Below, one piece after another: positions 26,141 to 36,639 of a stretch of DNA of 64,000 bases; position 1 is the first letter of the stretch; each line of letters starts with the position of its first letter. The notes under the pieces are model-generated. The model saw nothing but the letters and a program-made list of their open reading frames with translations. It did no database searches and was not told the DNA's origin. The stretch is taken from the NCBI RefSeq assembly GCF_900114465.1, contig NZ_FOTD01000001.1, positions 1 to 64,000 on the forward strand, given 5' to 3'. The DNA comes from Trichococcus palustris (lineage in GTDB: Bacteria > Bacillota > Bacilli > Lactobacillales > Aerococcaceae). The position numbers and the translations under genes are program-made.

Positions 26141-28681
26141 TCATTGGCTGCTGCTTGCTGAATCGGGTGTCGCCGCCTTGAGCGAAGCACTTTCAGAGCT
26201 GGATTCAGAACTGCTGCTTCCTGAGGATGACGACTCGGAAGAACTGCTGTCTTTTGACGTATCGCTCCCTGAGGAAGCCTTTGCGGCATCTTCAATCGTC
26301 AGTTGGATCGTGGCAGCAGGGGAAGTACTTTGACCCACTTGGACGGATACCGAGATCGAGAAGGTTCCTTTTGCAGGTTTCGCGATGACAAGAGACGTAT
26401 CGGTTATCGTTTTGTCGGTCGCTCCTGCCGTCACCGAGTATTGCGGTTGGCTGGATCCTGTCGTCTTATAAGCATCCCAAGTGATGGTAAGCTCGTCCTT
26501 GTCTGCATTGTAACTTGCTTTCAGGCCTGTTGGAGCAGTCAGCTTCTCACCATATTTTTTAGAGACAGAAGTAGGTTCGGTCCCTTTTACGAATAATTCA
26601 GTGGAAATCAGATTGCTCGGCGTACTTGTACCTGGTTTCATGAGCGGATCCGTATACTTCTCGATGGAGACTTTGCTGACGGAAGCCGGCATGGACCAAT
26701 CGGAATAATCAGTATCTTTAGAAACGTAAGACATCAGTTCCCTGTAGATATCACGTGTCAAGCTTTGTGTTTTATAATCCAAGAAATTACCGTATTCTTT
26801 GGAATTGTCATAGCCAAGCCAGACAGCGATGGAATAACTTGTGGAATAGCCTGCGAACCAAGCATCCGGTGCTGCGTAAGGGATATTCGTTCCTCCGACG
26901 GCAGCCAGTTCAGCGTCCGTATAATTCGTAGTACCTGTCTTGCCTGCTTGAGGCAAGCCGTCGATTTGCGCATTGGTTGCCGTGCCGGATGTGATGACAT
27001 CTTTCAACATGTCCGTTATCATGTAAGCGGTAGAATCTTTCATTGCTTGTGTGCCTTTTGATTCAAAAGTAAATTCTTTGCCATCGGAAGTCGTGACAGC
27101 TTGCACGGTATAGGGTTCGTAATAGGTCCCGCCATTTGCGAACGCGGCATAGGCTGCAGATAGTTGAATCGGAGTGGCTTCACCGCCGATGGCATTTGAT
27201 TCAACCAGGTACTCTTTATTATCATTTGTGATGGTGATGCCTAACTTCTTCAAAAATGCGAAGGCATTATCGGCACCGACCGCTTGGAATGTTTTCAAAG
27301 CCGGTATATTTCTTGAATCGACGAGTGCTTCACGGATCGTCTGGTTGCCTTTATATTTATGGTCATAGTCATTTATTTCGCTGCCGTCAGAATAACTGTA
27401 CTTGTCGTCGACGACAAGTGTCCCGGTAGAGTAATCCAAATATTCTATCGCAGGACCATAATCCGCCATGGGCTTCATTGTGGAACCGATGCTGCGTTGC
27501 AACGTGGAAGCTCTGTTTAACCCCAACTGAACATCTTGATTGCGACCGCCGATGACAGCTTTAACGGCACCAGTATGGACATCAATCAGCGATACGCCTG
27601 TTTGAAGCAGAGCATCAGGGAAGTTCACATAGTCATTGGTGTTGACGATATCATATAACTTTTGCTGCGCAGCCATATTGATATTGGTTTTTACCGTCAG
27701 ACCGCCTTCATAAACATCCAGACCGGTCTTTTTCTTTACTTCATCAATGACCAGTTGAACATAGGAGTCGACGACCAGTGACGTGTTCGTATCGTTGGTA
27801 TGATCGACTAAATCATCCGTTATGATCATCTTTTTTGCTTCCGCACTTTGCTCGGCGGTGATTTTTTTATTTTCCACCATCATGTCCAGCACCAAGTCGC
27901 GTCTGGCTGTTGTGTTGTCTGGATTGACAAGTGGATCGTAATAGACGGGGGCTTGCGGCATGCCTGCCAACGTCGCGGCTTCAGCCAAATTCACATCGGA
28001 TATGCTCTTTCCGAAATAATATTCGGCAGCCGTGCCCATTCCGTATACATTGTTGGACATATAAACTTTATTGATGTAGAAAGCTAAAATTTCATCCTTC
28101 GAATATTCCCGTTCGAGTTTAAGAGACAGCCAAGCTTCTTGGGCTTTCCGTTTGATGGTTTGATCCTCGGAACTGGTTGAGAAGTAGGATAATTTGACCA
28201 ACTGCTGCGTAATGGTGCTACCACCCTGAGCGATGCCGCCTTTTTGCAGATTGGCCAACAACGCACCGATGATCCGGATGGGATCGATTCCGTTATGTTG
28301 GTAAAAGCGCTGATCTTCGATCGAAACGATAGCGTCTTTTAAAACTTGTGGGATTTCATCTGCCGAAACAATCGTCCGGTTTTGGTCATTTCCGCCAATT
28401 TCTTTGATGACATTCCCGTCTGCATCAAGAATGGTCGATGCAACCGTGCCCACTAATTTGTCTTTGGACAGTTCCGGAGCGGAGGAGGCGTAATAGAAAA
28501 ATAAACCGCCGCCTGCTGCCAAGCCTAATATGCCCAGAGAAACAATCCCAAGCAACAATTTCTTCCATAAAGCCATTTTAGCCTGTTTAGGCTTTTTGTT
28601 ATTGGCTTTGATGGGTTTCTGTTTTTTGTTCTTTTGCTTATTATTTACTCTTGATACGTTCTGATTGCCTGCATTCGGCAT
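26141..28681 (-). CDS. ponA: Class A penicillin-binding protein 1A (bifunctional peptidoglycan synthase)
   Basis: The 846-residue protein has a basic cytoplasmic N-terminus, one membrane helix (about residues 37-60), a glycosyltransferase 51 domain with EDQRFYQHNGID and GGSTITQQLVK, and a transpeptidase domain with active-site S-x-x-K (STMKP) and KTGTT. A fibronectin-type-III-like segment (TGLKASYNADKDELTITWDA) follows, and the protein ends in a long serine/glutamate-rich disordered tail. It polymerises and cross-links peptidoglycan outside the membrane. It lies 20 bases downstream of recU in the same operon, as in B. subtilis. Confidence 0.95.
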   Translation of the reverse strand: MPNAGNQNVSRVNNKQKNKKQKPIKANNKKPKQAKMALWKKLLLGIVSLGILGLAAGGGLFFYYASSAPELSKDKLVGTVASTILDADGNVIKEIGGNDQNRTIVSADEIPQVLKDAIVSIEDQRFYQHNGIDPIRIIGALLANLQKGGIAQGGSTITQQLVKLSYFSTSSEDQTIKRKAQEAWLSLKLEREYSKDEILAFYINKVYMSNNVYGMGTAAEYYFGKSISDVNLAEAATLAGMPQAPVYYDPLVNPDNTTARRDLVLDMMVENKKITAEQSAEAKKMIITDDLVDHTNDTNTSLVVDSYVQLVIDEVKKKTGLDVYEGGLTVKTNINMAAQQKLYDIVNTNDYVNFPDALLQTGVSLIDVHTGAVKAVIGGRNQDVQLGLNRASTLQRSIGSTMKPMADYGPAIEYLDYSTGTLVVDDKYSYSDGSEINDYDHKYKGNQTIREALVDSRNIPALKTFQAVGADNAFAFLKKLGITITNDNKEYLVESNAIGGEATPIQLSAAYAAFANGGTYYEPYTVQAVTTSDGKEFTFESKGTQAMKDSTAYMITDMLKDVITSGTATNAQIDGLPQAGKTGTTNYTDAELAAVGGTNIPYAAPDAWFAGYSTSYSIAVWLGYDNSKEYGNFLDYKTQSLTRDIYRELMSYVSKDTDYSDWSMPASVSKVSIEKYTDPLMKPGTSTPSNLISTELFVKGTEPTSVSKKYGEKLTAPTGLKASYNADKDELTITWDAYKTTGSSQPQYSVTAGATDKTITDTSLVIAKPAKGTFSISVSVQVGQSTSPAATIQLTIEDAAKASSGSDTSKDSSSSESSSSGSSSSESSSESASLKAATPDSASSSQ

Positions 28682-28701
28682 TCTGGTTCACCTCGTATAG
28701 T

Positions 28702-29316
28702 TTATTTCATTTTCATCTCAAGCAGCTTATCTACCGCAACCAGATAATCCAATCGCGGATTAAATCCATAACCGATTTCAAAACCTTTGCTTTCAATGAA
28801 GGCAAGAGGGATGGATTTACGGCCATTATTCAACTTATTCTCCCAAAAGTCAATCAAATAAGAGCTATCCAATAAGAAAACACGATTATAACAGGAAAAG
28901 CGTATTAAAACAAAAGTGATTCCCATCTGCTGATTACATCTTTTCATATGCACGATTTGATGCTCATGGAAATTCTTTAATGGAAAGGAAGTCTTGTTAT
29001 TGGTTTCCTTCGCTTCGAAATCCAAGTAATAGCCTTTGTATACGCCGTTATAATCGGTAGTGGATGACTGGCGATAGTAGGCTTCCTTGATGATCGCGGC
29101 ACTACGGCTGGGATAATCCACCTTAACGACCTGGATGGGAGTCGGTTTTTTATGGATAACGGCTCTCTCCACCAACAAGTAATAGTCATTGGAGGTATTG
29201 ATGTCTTCCTCCAGGTTCATTCCCCGGTTGCTGTAGATGGTGTCTCTTTTTTTCTTTTTCTCTGGCAAATGCGAGACTGCATCGAATAATTTACCGTTCG
29301 GATAATTTACCGCCAT
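28702..29316 (-). CDS. recU: Holliday junction resolvase RecU
   Basis: The 204-residue nuclease has RGMNLEEDINTSN near the N-terminus and the catalytic D-E-x-K type cluster in GYYLDFEAKET. It cuts Holliday junctions during recombination and segregation. A GGGGGTGAG ribosome site precedes the ATG at 29316. It is the first gene of the recU-ponA operon and is transcribed divergently from tig. Confidence 0.93.
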   Translation of the reverse strand: MAVNYPNGKLFDAVSHLPEKKKKRDTIYSNRGMNLEEDINTSNDYYLLVERAVIHKKPTPIQVVKVDYPSRSAAIIKEAYYRQSSTTDYNGVYKGYYLDFEAKETNNKTSFPLKNFHEHQIVHMKRCNQQMGITFVLIRFSCYNRVFLLDSSYLIDFWENKLNNGRKSIPLAFIESKGFEIGYGFNPRLDYLVAVDKLLEMKMK

Positions 29317-29339
29317 TTCGTACTCACCCCCATTGAATG

Positions 29340-29348
29340 ATTATACCA
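29340..29348 (-). promoter_or_regulatory. Extended -10 promoter of recU-ponA
   Basis: Read on the minus strand, TGG-TATAAT lies about 24 bases before the recU start; no good -35 is seen. Confidence 0.5.
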
Positions 29349-29454
29349 AATATATGCAGCGAAATAAATCTTGCTAATCTTAAAAAACTGTTTAATTTAG
29401 GGGGAGCCAGCAGGAAATAAATTGCGCAGTTGTACAATATTCAAGCGGTTATTC

Positions 29455-29483
29455 TTTACAAGCGCGGTTTTGTAGTGTAGTAT
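29455..29483 (+). promoter_or_regulatory. Promoter of tig
   Basis: TTTACA (29455-29460) and TAGTAT (29478-29483) are 17 bases apart, 60 bases before the tig ATG. Confidence 0.55.
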
Positions 29484-29542
29484 TGGATAGTATGCAATAT
29501 CAAATTAATTGCAATAAAATCAAGATTTTTGGAGGAACGTAA

Positions 29543-30823
29543 ATGACTGCAAATTGGGAAAAAACAGGCACAAACGATGGTGTCTTAACATTTGAAATTT
29601 CAGAAGAAATTATCAAGAAAGAAATCGAAAAAGTATTTAACAGAGTGAAAAAGAACATCTCTGTTCCTGGCTTCCGTAAAGGGAAAGTTCCTCGCCATAT
29701 CTTCAACAACGTTTATGGTGAAGAATCATTATTTGAAGATGCATTGAACGAAGCATTGCCAACAGCTTATGCTCAAGCAATCGAAGAAGCTGGGATCGAT
29801 CCTGTATCTCAACCAAAAATCGACATCAAGAGCATGGAAAAAGGCCAACCATGGACCATCACTGCTGAAGTAACTGTAAAACCTGAAGTTAAGTTAGGCG
29901 AATACAAAAACCTTACAGTAGCAAAACAAGACCGTGAAGTTACAGACGAAGATGTAGAAAACAACTTGAAACAAAAACAAGAACGTCAAGCTGAATTGGT
30001 TCTTAAAGAAGAAGGCGCTGAATTAGGCGATACAGTTGTTATCGACTATGAAGGTTTCGTCGCTGAAGAAGCATTCGAAGGCGGAAAAGATCAAAACCAT
30101 TCATTAGAATTAGGTTCAAACCAATTCATCCCAGGTTTTGAAGAACAATTAGTAGGCGCTAAAGCTGGAGACGAAAAAGAAGTAGTCGTTACTTTCCCTG
30201 AAGACTATCAAGCTGAAGACCTAAAAGGCAAAGAAGCAACATTCAAAGTTGCTGTTCACGAAGTTAAAACGAAACAATTGCCAGCATTGGATGACGAGTT
30301 CGCAAAAGATGTTGATGAAGAAGTCGAAACTTTAGATGAATTGAAAGCTAAAATCCGCAAAGAATTGGAAGAAAGCAAAAAAGCTGCAGCTGATGAAGCA
30401 GTCCAAGACTTAGCTTTACGCCAAGCTGTCGAAAACGCTGAAATCGTTGAATTACCGCACGTAATGGTACATGATGAAGTTCACCGTCAAATGGACTTGT
30501 TCTTGAATGACATGCAACGCCAAGGAATCTCTCCTGAATTGTATTACCAAATCACTGGCACGACTGAACATGATTTGCACGTACAAATGGAATCAGATGC
30601 TGATGTCCGCACAAAAACTTCTCTAGTGTTGGAACAAATCATTAAAGAAGAAAACATCGAAGTTTCCGAAGCTGAAATTGCTGAAGAAATCAAAGCATTA
30701 GCTGAACAATACAACATGGATGAAACGCGTGTTCGCGGTTTAGTCAACGATGAAATGTTGAAAAACGACATCCAAATGAAAAAAGCGATGAGCGTAATCA
30801 CTGACTCTGCTATCGAAGCATAA
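29543..30823 (+). CDS. tig: Trigger factor (ribosome-associated chaperone, peptidyl-prolyl isomerase)
   Basis: The 426-residue protein has the ribosome-docking signature GFRKGKVPRHIF in the N-terminal domain, an FKBP-type isomerase domain at about residues 160-245 (GDTVVIDYEGFV) and a long helical C-terminal chaperone domain. It folds nascent chains at the exit tunnel. GGAGGAA precedes the ATG. Codon use is highly biased, as for abundant proteins. clpX follows, a common pairing. Confidence 0.96.
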   Translation: MTANWEKTGTNDGVLTFEISEEIIKKEIEKVFNRVKKNISVPGFRKGKVPRHIFNNVYGEESLFEDALNEALPTAYAQAIEEAGIDPVSQPKIDIKSMEKGQPWTITAEVTVKPEVKLGEYKNLTVAKQDREVTDEDVENNLKQKQERQAELVLKEEGAELGDTVVIDYEGFVAEEAFEGGKDQNHSLELGSNQFIPGFEEQLVGAKAGDEKEVVVTFPEDYQAEDLKGKEATFKVAVHEVKTKQLPALDDEFAKDVDEEVETLDELKAKIRKELEESKKAAADEAVQDLALRQAVENAEIVELPHVMVHDEVHRQMDLFLNDMQRQGISPELYYQITGTTEHDLHVQMESDADVRTKTSLVLEQIIKEENIEVSEAEIAEEIKALAEQYNMDETRVRGLVNDEMLKNDIQMKKAMSVITDSAIEA

Positions 30824-30848
30824 GATCCGCTAAAATGAAATAAAAAGA

Positions 30849-30895
30849 ATAGATCGGGGCATTGTCTTGTTGAGTCAGTGTCCCCTCTATTTATA
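30849..30895 (+). terminator. Terminator after tig
   Basis: GGGGCATTG pairs with CAGTGTCCC (two G-T pairs), extended by ATAGA/TCTAT, then TTTA. The T-tract is short. Confidence 0.6.
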
Positions 30896-31097
30896 ATCAG
30901 GAAGATTTTACGGCCAGTACAGAGGCGTTCCTTTCGAAACAAAATAATTTTCTATTTTTCTTTTCTGTGTTAAGATGGGAACCATTCATGATTAAGTTGG
31001 ATAAATTGCTCACTTTGAAATGATCGGGTTACATCGTCAGAAAGAAAAGCAATTCCAGTGTTAATTGGAAAGTAAGGACATAGAGAGGAGAATGATT

Positions 31098-32345
31098 GTG
31101 TTCCATGATGAAAGTATCGGAACAATACATTGTTCATTCTGCGGAAAATCTCAGGACCAAGTGAAAAAAATCATTGCGGGTCCGGATGTATATATTTGTA
31201 ATGAATGCGTTGATTTATGCAAAGAAATCATCGACGAAGAAATATACACGCCTAGTGAAACAACTTTCACGGAGGTTCCAAAACCGCAAGAAATACAAAA
31301 GATCTTGGGCGAATATGTAATCGGGCAGGAAAAAGCGAAACGTACGCTTTCAGTAGCCGTTTATAACCACTACAAACGTATTGGCCAAATGAGCCTGATG
31401 TCTGATGATGATAATGTAGAGTTACAAAAAAGCAATATTTGTCTGATCGGTCCGACCGGTTCAGGGAAAACATTCCTCGGGCAAACATTGGCGCGGATTT
31501 TGGACGTTCCCTTTGCGATTGCGGATGCTACCAGTCTGACTGAAGCTGGGTACGTTGGGGAAGATGTCGAAAACATCCTCCTAAAATTATTGCAGGCAGC
31601 CGATTTTGATGTAGAGCGCGCACAACGCGGCATCATTTACATCGACGAAATCGATAAAATTGCCCGCAAAGGCGAAAATGTATCCATCACAAGAGATGTA
31701 AGCGGGGAAGGCGTCCAACAAGCTTTGCTTAAGATATTGGAAGGCACCGTCGCAAACGTTCCACCGCAAGGCGGAAGAAAACATCCTCAACAAGAATTTA
31801 TCCAAATTGATACAACCAATATCCTGTTCATCGTCGGTGGAGCTTTCGACGGCATTGAAACGATCGTCAAGGAACGTCTTGGCGAAAAGGTCATCGGCTT
31901 CGGATCGCCACAAGCTAAACAGTTGGAAGATAAGAGCATCATGCAGCAGATCATACCGGAAGACTTGTTGAAATTCGGTTTGATTCCCGAATTCATCGGA
32001 CGGTTACCGATTATGGCGGCATTGGAAAAACTTACTGAAGATGATTTAGTGCATATCTTGACCCAGCCGAAGAATGCTTTAGTGAAGCAATACAAAAAGC
32101 TGCTGGAATTGGATGGCGTCGAATTGATATTTGAAGAAGATGCCTTGCGCTCCATTGCGAAAAAAGCCCTCGAAAGAAATACGGGCGCTCGCGGACTGCG
32201 ATCCATCATCGAAAACATCATGTTGGACATCATGTTCGAAATTCCAAGCAGAGATGAAATCGTAAAATGCGTGATCACGGATGATACGGTGAACGGTATA
32301 GGGCAACCTCTATTGTTCGACGAAAATGACCATCCATTGAACTGA
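31098..32345 (+). CDS. clpX: ClpX, ATP-dependent unfoldase of the ClpXP protease
   Basis: The 415-residue AAA+ protein has an N-terminal zinc-binding domain (CSFCGK and CNECVDLC), Walker A GPTGSGKT near residue 118, Walker B IYIDEIDK, and sensor 2 GARGLR. It unfolds tagged substrates for ClpP. I chose GTG 31098, seven bases after AGAGGAG (31084-31090); the frame opens further upstream at TTG 31065 without support. No CtsR-type repeat is visible upstream. Confidence 0.95.
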   Translation: MFHDESIGTIHCSFCGKSQDQVKKIIAGPDVYICNECVDLCKEIIDEEIYTPSETTFTEVPKPQEIQKILGEYVIGQEKAKRTLSVAVYNHYKRIGQMSLMSDDDNVELQKSNICLIGPTGSGKTFLGQTLARILDVPFAIADATSLTEAGYVGEDVENILLKLLQAADFDVERAQRGIIYIDEIDKIARKGENVSITRDVSGEGVQQALLKILEGTVANVPPQGGRKHPQQEFIQIDTTNILFIVGGAFDGIETIVKERLGEKVIGFGSPQAKQLEDKSIMQQIIPEDLLKFGLIPEFIGRLPIMAALEKLTEDDLVHILTQPKNALVKQYKKLLELDGVELIFEEDALRSIAKKALERNTGARGLRSIIENIMLDIMFEIPSRDEIVKCVITDDTVNGIGQPLLFDENDHPLN

Positions 32346-32362
32346 AAAACAACTATAGTATG

Positions 32363-32412
32363 AAATCCGGTGAATCAGAAAATAGCCAAAACTGATTGCC
32401 GGATTTTATTTT
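32363..32412 (+). terminator. Terminator after clpX
   Basis: AAATCCGG...AATCAG pairs with CTGATTG...CCGGATTT around an A-rich loop, followed by TTATTTT. Confidence 0.8.
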
Positions 32413-32507
32413 CCCTTGAATAGAGCCTCTTTTTGAGGTAATCTAGTTAGAATACCAGAAAGAAACAGAATGAGGATAGCCATCTTCTTTCTACAGGAGG
32501 GTAACAA

Positions 32508-33095
32508 ATGCACGTACAAGATGCAGAAATCGTAATGAGTGCGGTGGATCCCAAACAATATCCGGGAACCGGGTTTCCGGAGATTGCGTTAGCTGGCCGT
32601 TCGAATGTTGGTAAATCATCTTTCATCAACAAGTTGATCAACCGCAAAGCGTTGGCACGGACATCCAGTAAACCAGGGAAAACACAGACTTTGAATTTTT
32701 ATTTGATCAATAACTTTTTTTATTTTGTGGATGTGCCGGGTTATGGATACGCAAAAGTTTCGAAAACGGAGCGGGCTAAATGGGGCCGGATGATGGAGAC
32801 CTATTTTACGCAACGAGATCAAATGAAGCACGTTTTTTTGGTTGTCGATTTTCGGCATGAACCAACCATCGATGACATTCAAATGAAGGATTTTATTGAA
32901 TACTATGATATTCCTTACACTGTCGTTGCTACAAAAGCTGATAAAATCCCCCGCGGGAAATGGAACCAGCACTTTTACCAAATCAAAAAAGCTTTAAATT
33001 TACCTAGCGATGAGTCGCTGATCCTTTTTTCTTCGGAAACTGGGGAAGGCTTTGACAAGGCATGGAAATTGATTGAAGATATTTTAGAGGATTGA
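32508..33095 (+). CDS. engB: Ribosome biogenesis GTPase EngB (YsxC)
   Basis: The 195-residue TrmE-Era-EngA-EngB-Septin GTPase has P-loop GRSNVGKSS, the DVPGYGYA switch II and TKAD specificity motif. It is required for 50S assembly. A strong CAGGAGGG precedes the ATG. The location after clpX matches B. subtilis ysxC (there with lon between). Confidence 0.94.
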   Translation: MHVQDAEIVMSAVDPKQYPGTGFPEIALAGRSNVGKSSFINKLINRKALARTSSKPGKTQTLNFYLINNFFYFVDVPGYGYAKVSKTERAKWGRMMETYFTQRDQMKHVFLVVDFRHEPTIDDIQMKDFIEYYDIPYTVVATKADKIPRGKWNQHFYQIKKALNLPSDESLILFSSETGEGFDKAWKLIEDILED

Positions 33096-33125
33096 ATGAT
33101 TTCCCAATGTTCATTGTCCAATAAT

Positions 33126-33174
33126 AAAAGAATGGGCAACATCCTGGAAAAATCAGATGTTCCCGTTCTTTTTT
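33126..33174 (+). terminator. Terminator after engB
   Basis: AAAAGAATGGGCAACATC pairs with GATGTTCCCGTTCTTTT (one G-T pair, one unpaired base), then more T. Confidence 0.88.
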
Positions 33175-33267
33175 GTGTTTGGATAACTGTTTTCGTTTGA
33201 TGAAGTCGGCATCGAATGCTGTGGGAAAAGCGCTCACTAAAGCCAACTGAAGCAAAAATAATCCTAT

Positions 33268-33296
33268 TTGCATATTCGTTCCGACTGTGGTAGAAT
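33268..33296 (+). promoter_or_regulatory. Promoter of dnaG-rpoD
   Basis: TTGCAT (33268-33273), 17-base spacer, then TAGAAT (33291-33296) preceded by TGG (extended -10). It lies about 60 bases upstream of the dnaG start. Confidence 0.7.
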
Positions 33297-33358
33297 CTAA
33301 TTTGTATCTTTATGCTCAATTTATAAAAAACAAGACATTTCTTCAAGGTGGTAATCAG

Positions 33359-35245
33359 TTGGCAGAACGAATTTCAGAAGAAAAATTAATCAAGATTAGA
33401 ACTGAAACAAACATCGTGGATGTAGTCAGCCAATATGTGCAACTCAAAAAAAGAGGGAAGAACTATTTCGGATACTGCCCCTTTCATGACGAAAAGACAC
33501 CATCATTTTCTGTAGCCGAGGAAAAACAGATTTTCCATTGTTTCAGTTGCGGAAGAGGGGGGAATGTCTTTACTTTTCTGATGGACATCGAAGGGATATC
33601 GTTTGTCGAGGCGGTCCAAAAAACTGCCCAACTAAGTCATGTCGATGTCGATATTTCACTGCCTGATGAGAACTACAGTAACCCCATCCAATCAAAAAAA
33701 GACAAACTGGTCCAGATTTACGAGGAAGCGGCCAGTTTTTATCATCAGATTCTGTTGAACACGGTGACCGGACAAGAAGCGCTTGATTATATGATGCAGC
33801 GTGGCTTCTCGTTGGAAACGTTAAAGGAGTTTCAAATCGGTTTTTCGCCTTCCAACCGTACGGCACTATACCAGATGCTGAAAGCCAAACACTTCGATGA
33901 TGAGCTGTTGCAGGAAAGCGGGATTTTCTCGGAACGGAGAGGGCAAAATGAAATGTTCGACCGTTTCTCGTCCAGGATCATTTTTCCGTTGCGCAATCCG
34001 AAGGGCAAAACGATAGCCTTTTCCGGCAGGATTCTACAGGCGTCGCCGGACACGGATTCGGATTACCATGAAGCCAAATACTTAAACAGTCCAGAGACGC
34101 TGCTGTTCAATAAGCGTGATTTCCTTTTTAATTTTGATAAATCCAGGAGCGAAATCAGGAAAAGTTCCGAGGTCATCCTGTTCGAAGGATACATGGACGT
34201 CGTTTCCGCTTGGCAAGCAGGCGTCAGGAATGGCGTCGCCTCGATGGGGACGAGTTTGACCGAAGAACAGAATCGCATGTTGACGAAGGTGGCGGATAAT
34301 ATCGTCATCGCTTATGATGGGGATCGCGCCGGCATTGAAGCGACAAAGCGCGCCATCGAAATATTGGACAAGAACAAGCATTTCGACATCTCCATTTTCC
34401 CTTTGGAAGCCGGAATGGACCCGGATGAGTTCATTCAGCAAAAAGGGGCAAAGGCCTTTTGTGAAGCCATCAAAAATAATCGTGAAACGAGCATCCAGTT
34501 CTTTTCCCGCTATTTAAAGACGCAATTGAATTTGGATACGGAAAAGAACCGGATTACATACATTGAAACGATTTTGAAGGCATTGGTATCGTTGGATTCG
34601 CTGATCGAAAGGGAACTGTATTTAAAGGAACTTTCAGATGAATTCGGCATTCCGGTTGATAGCCTGCAGAAACAGTTGAAGGGCTATCAGCAGCAACTGA
34701 TCTCGGAACGAACCGGCCAAAGGCAAAGTAACCCAGCTCCCATTTCACATTACAAAGCCAATCCGGATGCGGCTGTCACGAAAAAACGCAAGATTACCCA
34801 AGCGGAACAAAGTGAGAAACAATTGCTTTATCGATTATTTCATTTTGAGGAAGTTTGGTCATATTTACGGGAAATCGATGATCAATTCCACTTCATCCAT
34901 GATGACTACCAAACGATTTACATTCTGTATGAAGAATTTTATCAGCGGACTGGGCAAGTAGGAAACATAGATCAATTTTTAGATAGGATCAACAATCCGG
35001 CATTGCAGAATGTCATTGCCGAAATCGAATGGTTTCAGTTGGATTCGGAAGTGACTTACCAGGAGATTGAAGATCTGGTCCACATTATCCGCGACAAGTC
35101 TTCGCTTGAGGATTTGTTGGGTAAGAAGCAGCAGGAAATGAAAGAAGCCCGCAGGTTGAAAGACAGTGAGCAAGCAAAATCTTTAATGCTGGAAATCGTA
35201 TCGATTTCCAGGCAACTAAAAGCAACAAGAAATAGTCCGCATTGA
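33359..35245 (+). CDS. dnaG: DNA primase
   Basis: The 628-residue primase has the CHC2 zinc finger ([11 protein letters not shown] with FHCFSCG), a TOPRIM catalytic core ([16 protein letters not shown] with the later DGDRAG) and a C-terminal helicase-interaction domain. It makes RNA primers for replication. TTG 33359 has AAGGTGG eight bases upstream and gives the expected AERISEEKL start; the frame opens 24 codons earlier, but that stretch overlaps the promoter. rpoD follows after 16 bases, the macromolecular-synthesis operon layout. Confidence 0.95.
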   Translation: MAERISEEKLIKIRTETNIVDVVSQYVQLKKRGKNYFGYCPFHDEKTPSFSVAEEKQIFHCFSCGRGGNVFTFLMDIEGISFVEAVQKTAQLSHVDVDISLPDENYSNPIQSKKDKLVQIYEEAASFYHQILLNTVTGQEALDYMMQRGFSLETLKEFQIGFSPSNRTALYQMLKAKHFDDELLQESGIFSERRGQNEMFDRFSSRIIFPLRNPKGKTIAFSGRILQASPDTDSDYHEAKYLNSPETLLFNKRDFLFNFDKSRSEIRKSSEVILFEGYMDVVSAWQAGVRNGVASMGTSLTEEQNRMLTKVADNIVIAYDGDRAGIEATKRAIEILDKNKHFDISIFPLEAGMDPDEFIQQKGAKAFCEAIKNNRETSIQFFSRYLKTQLNLDTEKNRITYIETILKALVSLDSLIERELYLKELSDEFGIPVDSLQKQLKGYQQQLISERTGQRQSNPAPISHYKANPDAAVTKKRKITQAEQSEKQLLYRLFHFEEVWSYLREIDDQFHFIHDDYQTIYILYEEFYQRTGQVGNIDQFLDRINNPALQNVIAEIEWFQLDSEVTYQEIEDLVHIIRDKSSLEDLLGKKQQEMKEARRLKDSEQAKSLMLEIVSISRQLKATRNSPH

Positions 35246-35261
35246 ATGGAGGAATCATTTT

Positions 35262-36395
35262 ATGGCAATTGAAAAAAATGATCAAGGTTTAACATTAGAA
35301 CAGGCAACGAAAAAGCTGATCGCAGAACACAAATTATTGGGTACCGTCCTTTATGACGAATTATCCGATAAAGTCGCAACCCCCTTCCAACTGGACGCGG
35401 ATGAAATGGATAAATTGATTCAAAAAATGGAAGACGGCGGCGTCAGCGTTGTCGATGAAGACGGCGGCCCGACTGCCCGTCAACTGATAGTTGAAACAAA
35501 AAAGGTCGAGAAGAAAGTTGTTGAGAAAGAAACCGAAGACGACAGCATGTCTGTCCCTGCAGGCGTGAAAATAAATGATCCGGTCCGCATGTATCTGAAA
35601 GAAATCGGCCGTGTACCCTTGTTGAGTGCGGATGAAGAAGTCGACTTGGCGTTGCGCATCAAAGATGGCGACCAAGAGGCGAAACAACAATTGGCTGAAG
35701 CCAACTTGCGTTTGGTCGTTTCGATAGCAAAACGTTATGTCGGCCGCGGTATGCAATTCTTGGACTTGATCCAGGAAGGGAATATGGGCTTGATGAAGGC
35801 CGTTGAAAAATTTGACCATACCAAAGGCTTCAAATTCTCTACCTATGCTACTTGGTGGATTCGTCAAGCCATCACCCGCGCGATTGCGGATCAGGCAAGG
35901 ACGATCCGTATCCCTGTACACATGGTTGAAACAATCAATAAACTGGTCAGAATCCAACGCCAATTGCTGCAGGATTTAGGACGCGAACCGACACCGGAAG
36001 AAATCGGGGCCGAAATGGACTTGCCGACCGAAAAAGTCCGTGAAATCCTTAAAATTGCGCAAGAACCTGTATCGTTGGAAACGCCGATCGGTGAAGAAGA
36101 CGATTCTCACTTGGGCGATTTCATCGAAGACCAAGAAGTGATGAGCCCAGCGGAACATACGGCGATGACTTTATTGAAGGAACAATTGGAAGAGGTATTG
36201 GATACCTTGACCGATCGCGAAGAAAACGTCCTTCGCCTGCGCTTTGGCCTGGATGACGGCAATGTCCGCACCTTGGAGCAAGTCGGGAAAGTGTTTGGTG
36301 TAACGCGAGAAAGAATCCGTCAAATCGAAGCGAAAGCGTTGCGTAAATTACGTCATCCAAGCCGTTCGAAACAATTGAAAGATTTCTTGGAATAA
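35262..36395 (+). CDS. rpoD: Principal RNA polymerase sigma factor (SigA/RpoD)
   Basis: The 377-residue sigma-70 has region 1.1 (~1-80), region 1.2 at [14 protein letters not shown], region 2 with [15 protein letters not shown] (2.3/2.4, -10 recognition), region 3 and region 4.2 with the -35-binding helix [17 protein letters not shown]. The large non-conserved insert of E. coli sigma-70 is absent, as in other Bacillota. AATGGAGG precedes the ATG. Confidence 0.97.
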   Translation: MAIEKNDQGLTLEQATKKLIAEHKLLGTVLYDELSDKVATPFQLDADEMDKLIQKMEDGGVSVVDEDGGPTARQLIVETKKVEKKVVEKETEDDSMSVPAGVKINDPVRMYLKEIGRVPLLSADEEVDLALRIKDGDQEAKQQLAEANLRLVVSIAKRYVGRGMQFLDLIQEGNMGLMKAVEKFDHTKGFKFSTYATWWIRQAITRAIADQARTIRIPVHMVETINKLVRIQRQLLQDLGREPTPEEIGAEMDLPTEKVREILKIAQEPVSLETPIGEEDDSHLGDFIEDQEVMSPAEHTAMTLLKEQLEEVLDTLTDREENVLRLRFGLDDGNVRTLEQVGKVFGVTRERIRQIEAKALRKLRHPSRSKQLKDFLE

Positions 36396-36455
36396 AACAT
36401 ACCGAGCCGCTTTTCGGAACGCGACTGCATACGATGGTCGTCAACGAAGCGGATA

Positions 36456-36480
36456 GGCAGAAAGTCAGTTGCTTTCTGCC
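36456..36480 (+). terminator. Perfect hairpin downstream of rpoD
   Basis: GGCAGAAAG pairs perfectly with CTTTCTGCC around a 7-base loop but lacks a T-tract. It is the first of two tandem hairpins. Confidence 0.45.
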
Positions 36481-36509
36481 CCCGCAGAAGGCAAGACAGT
36501 CTGGATGAA

Positions 36510-36540
36510 GGGCCTGGGACATTGTTCCAGGCCCTTTCCT
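36510..36540 (+). terminator. Terminator after rpoD
   Basis: GGGCCTGGGA pairs with TTCCAGGCCC (one G-T pair) around a 5-base loop, followed by TTTCCT. Confidence 0.7.
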
Positions 36541-36639
36541 GTGGACAGGGAAGGAATGTGCCTGAAAGTATTACATGGGGAAATTATAAATTTGTGCTAA
36601 AATAATAGTATCGGATTAAAAGGGATTGGAGGAAAAAAA

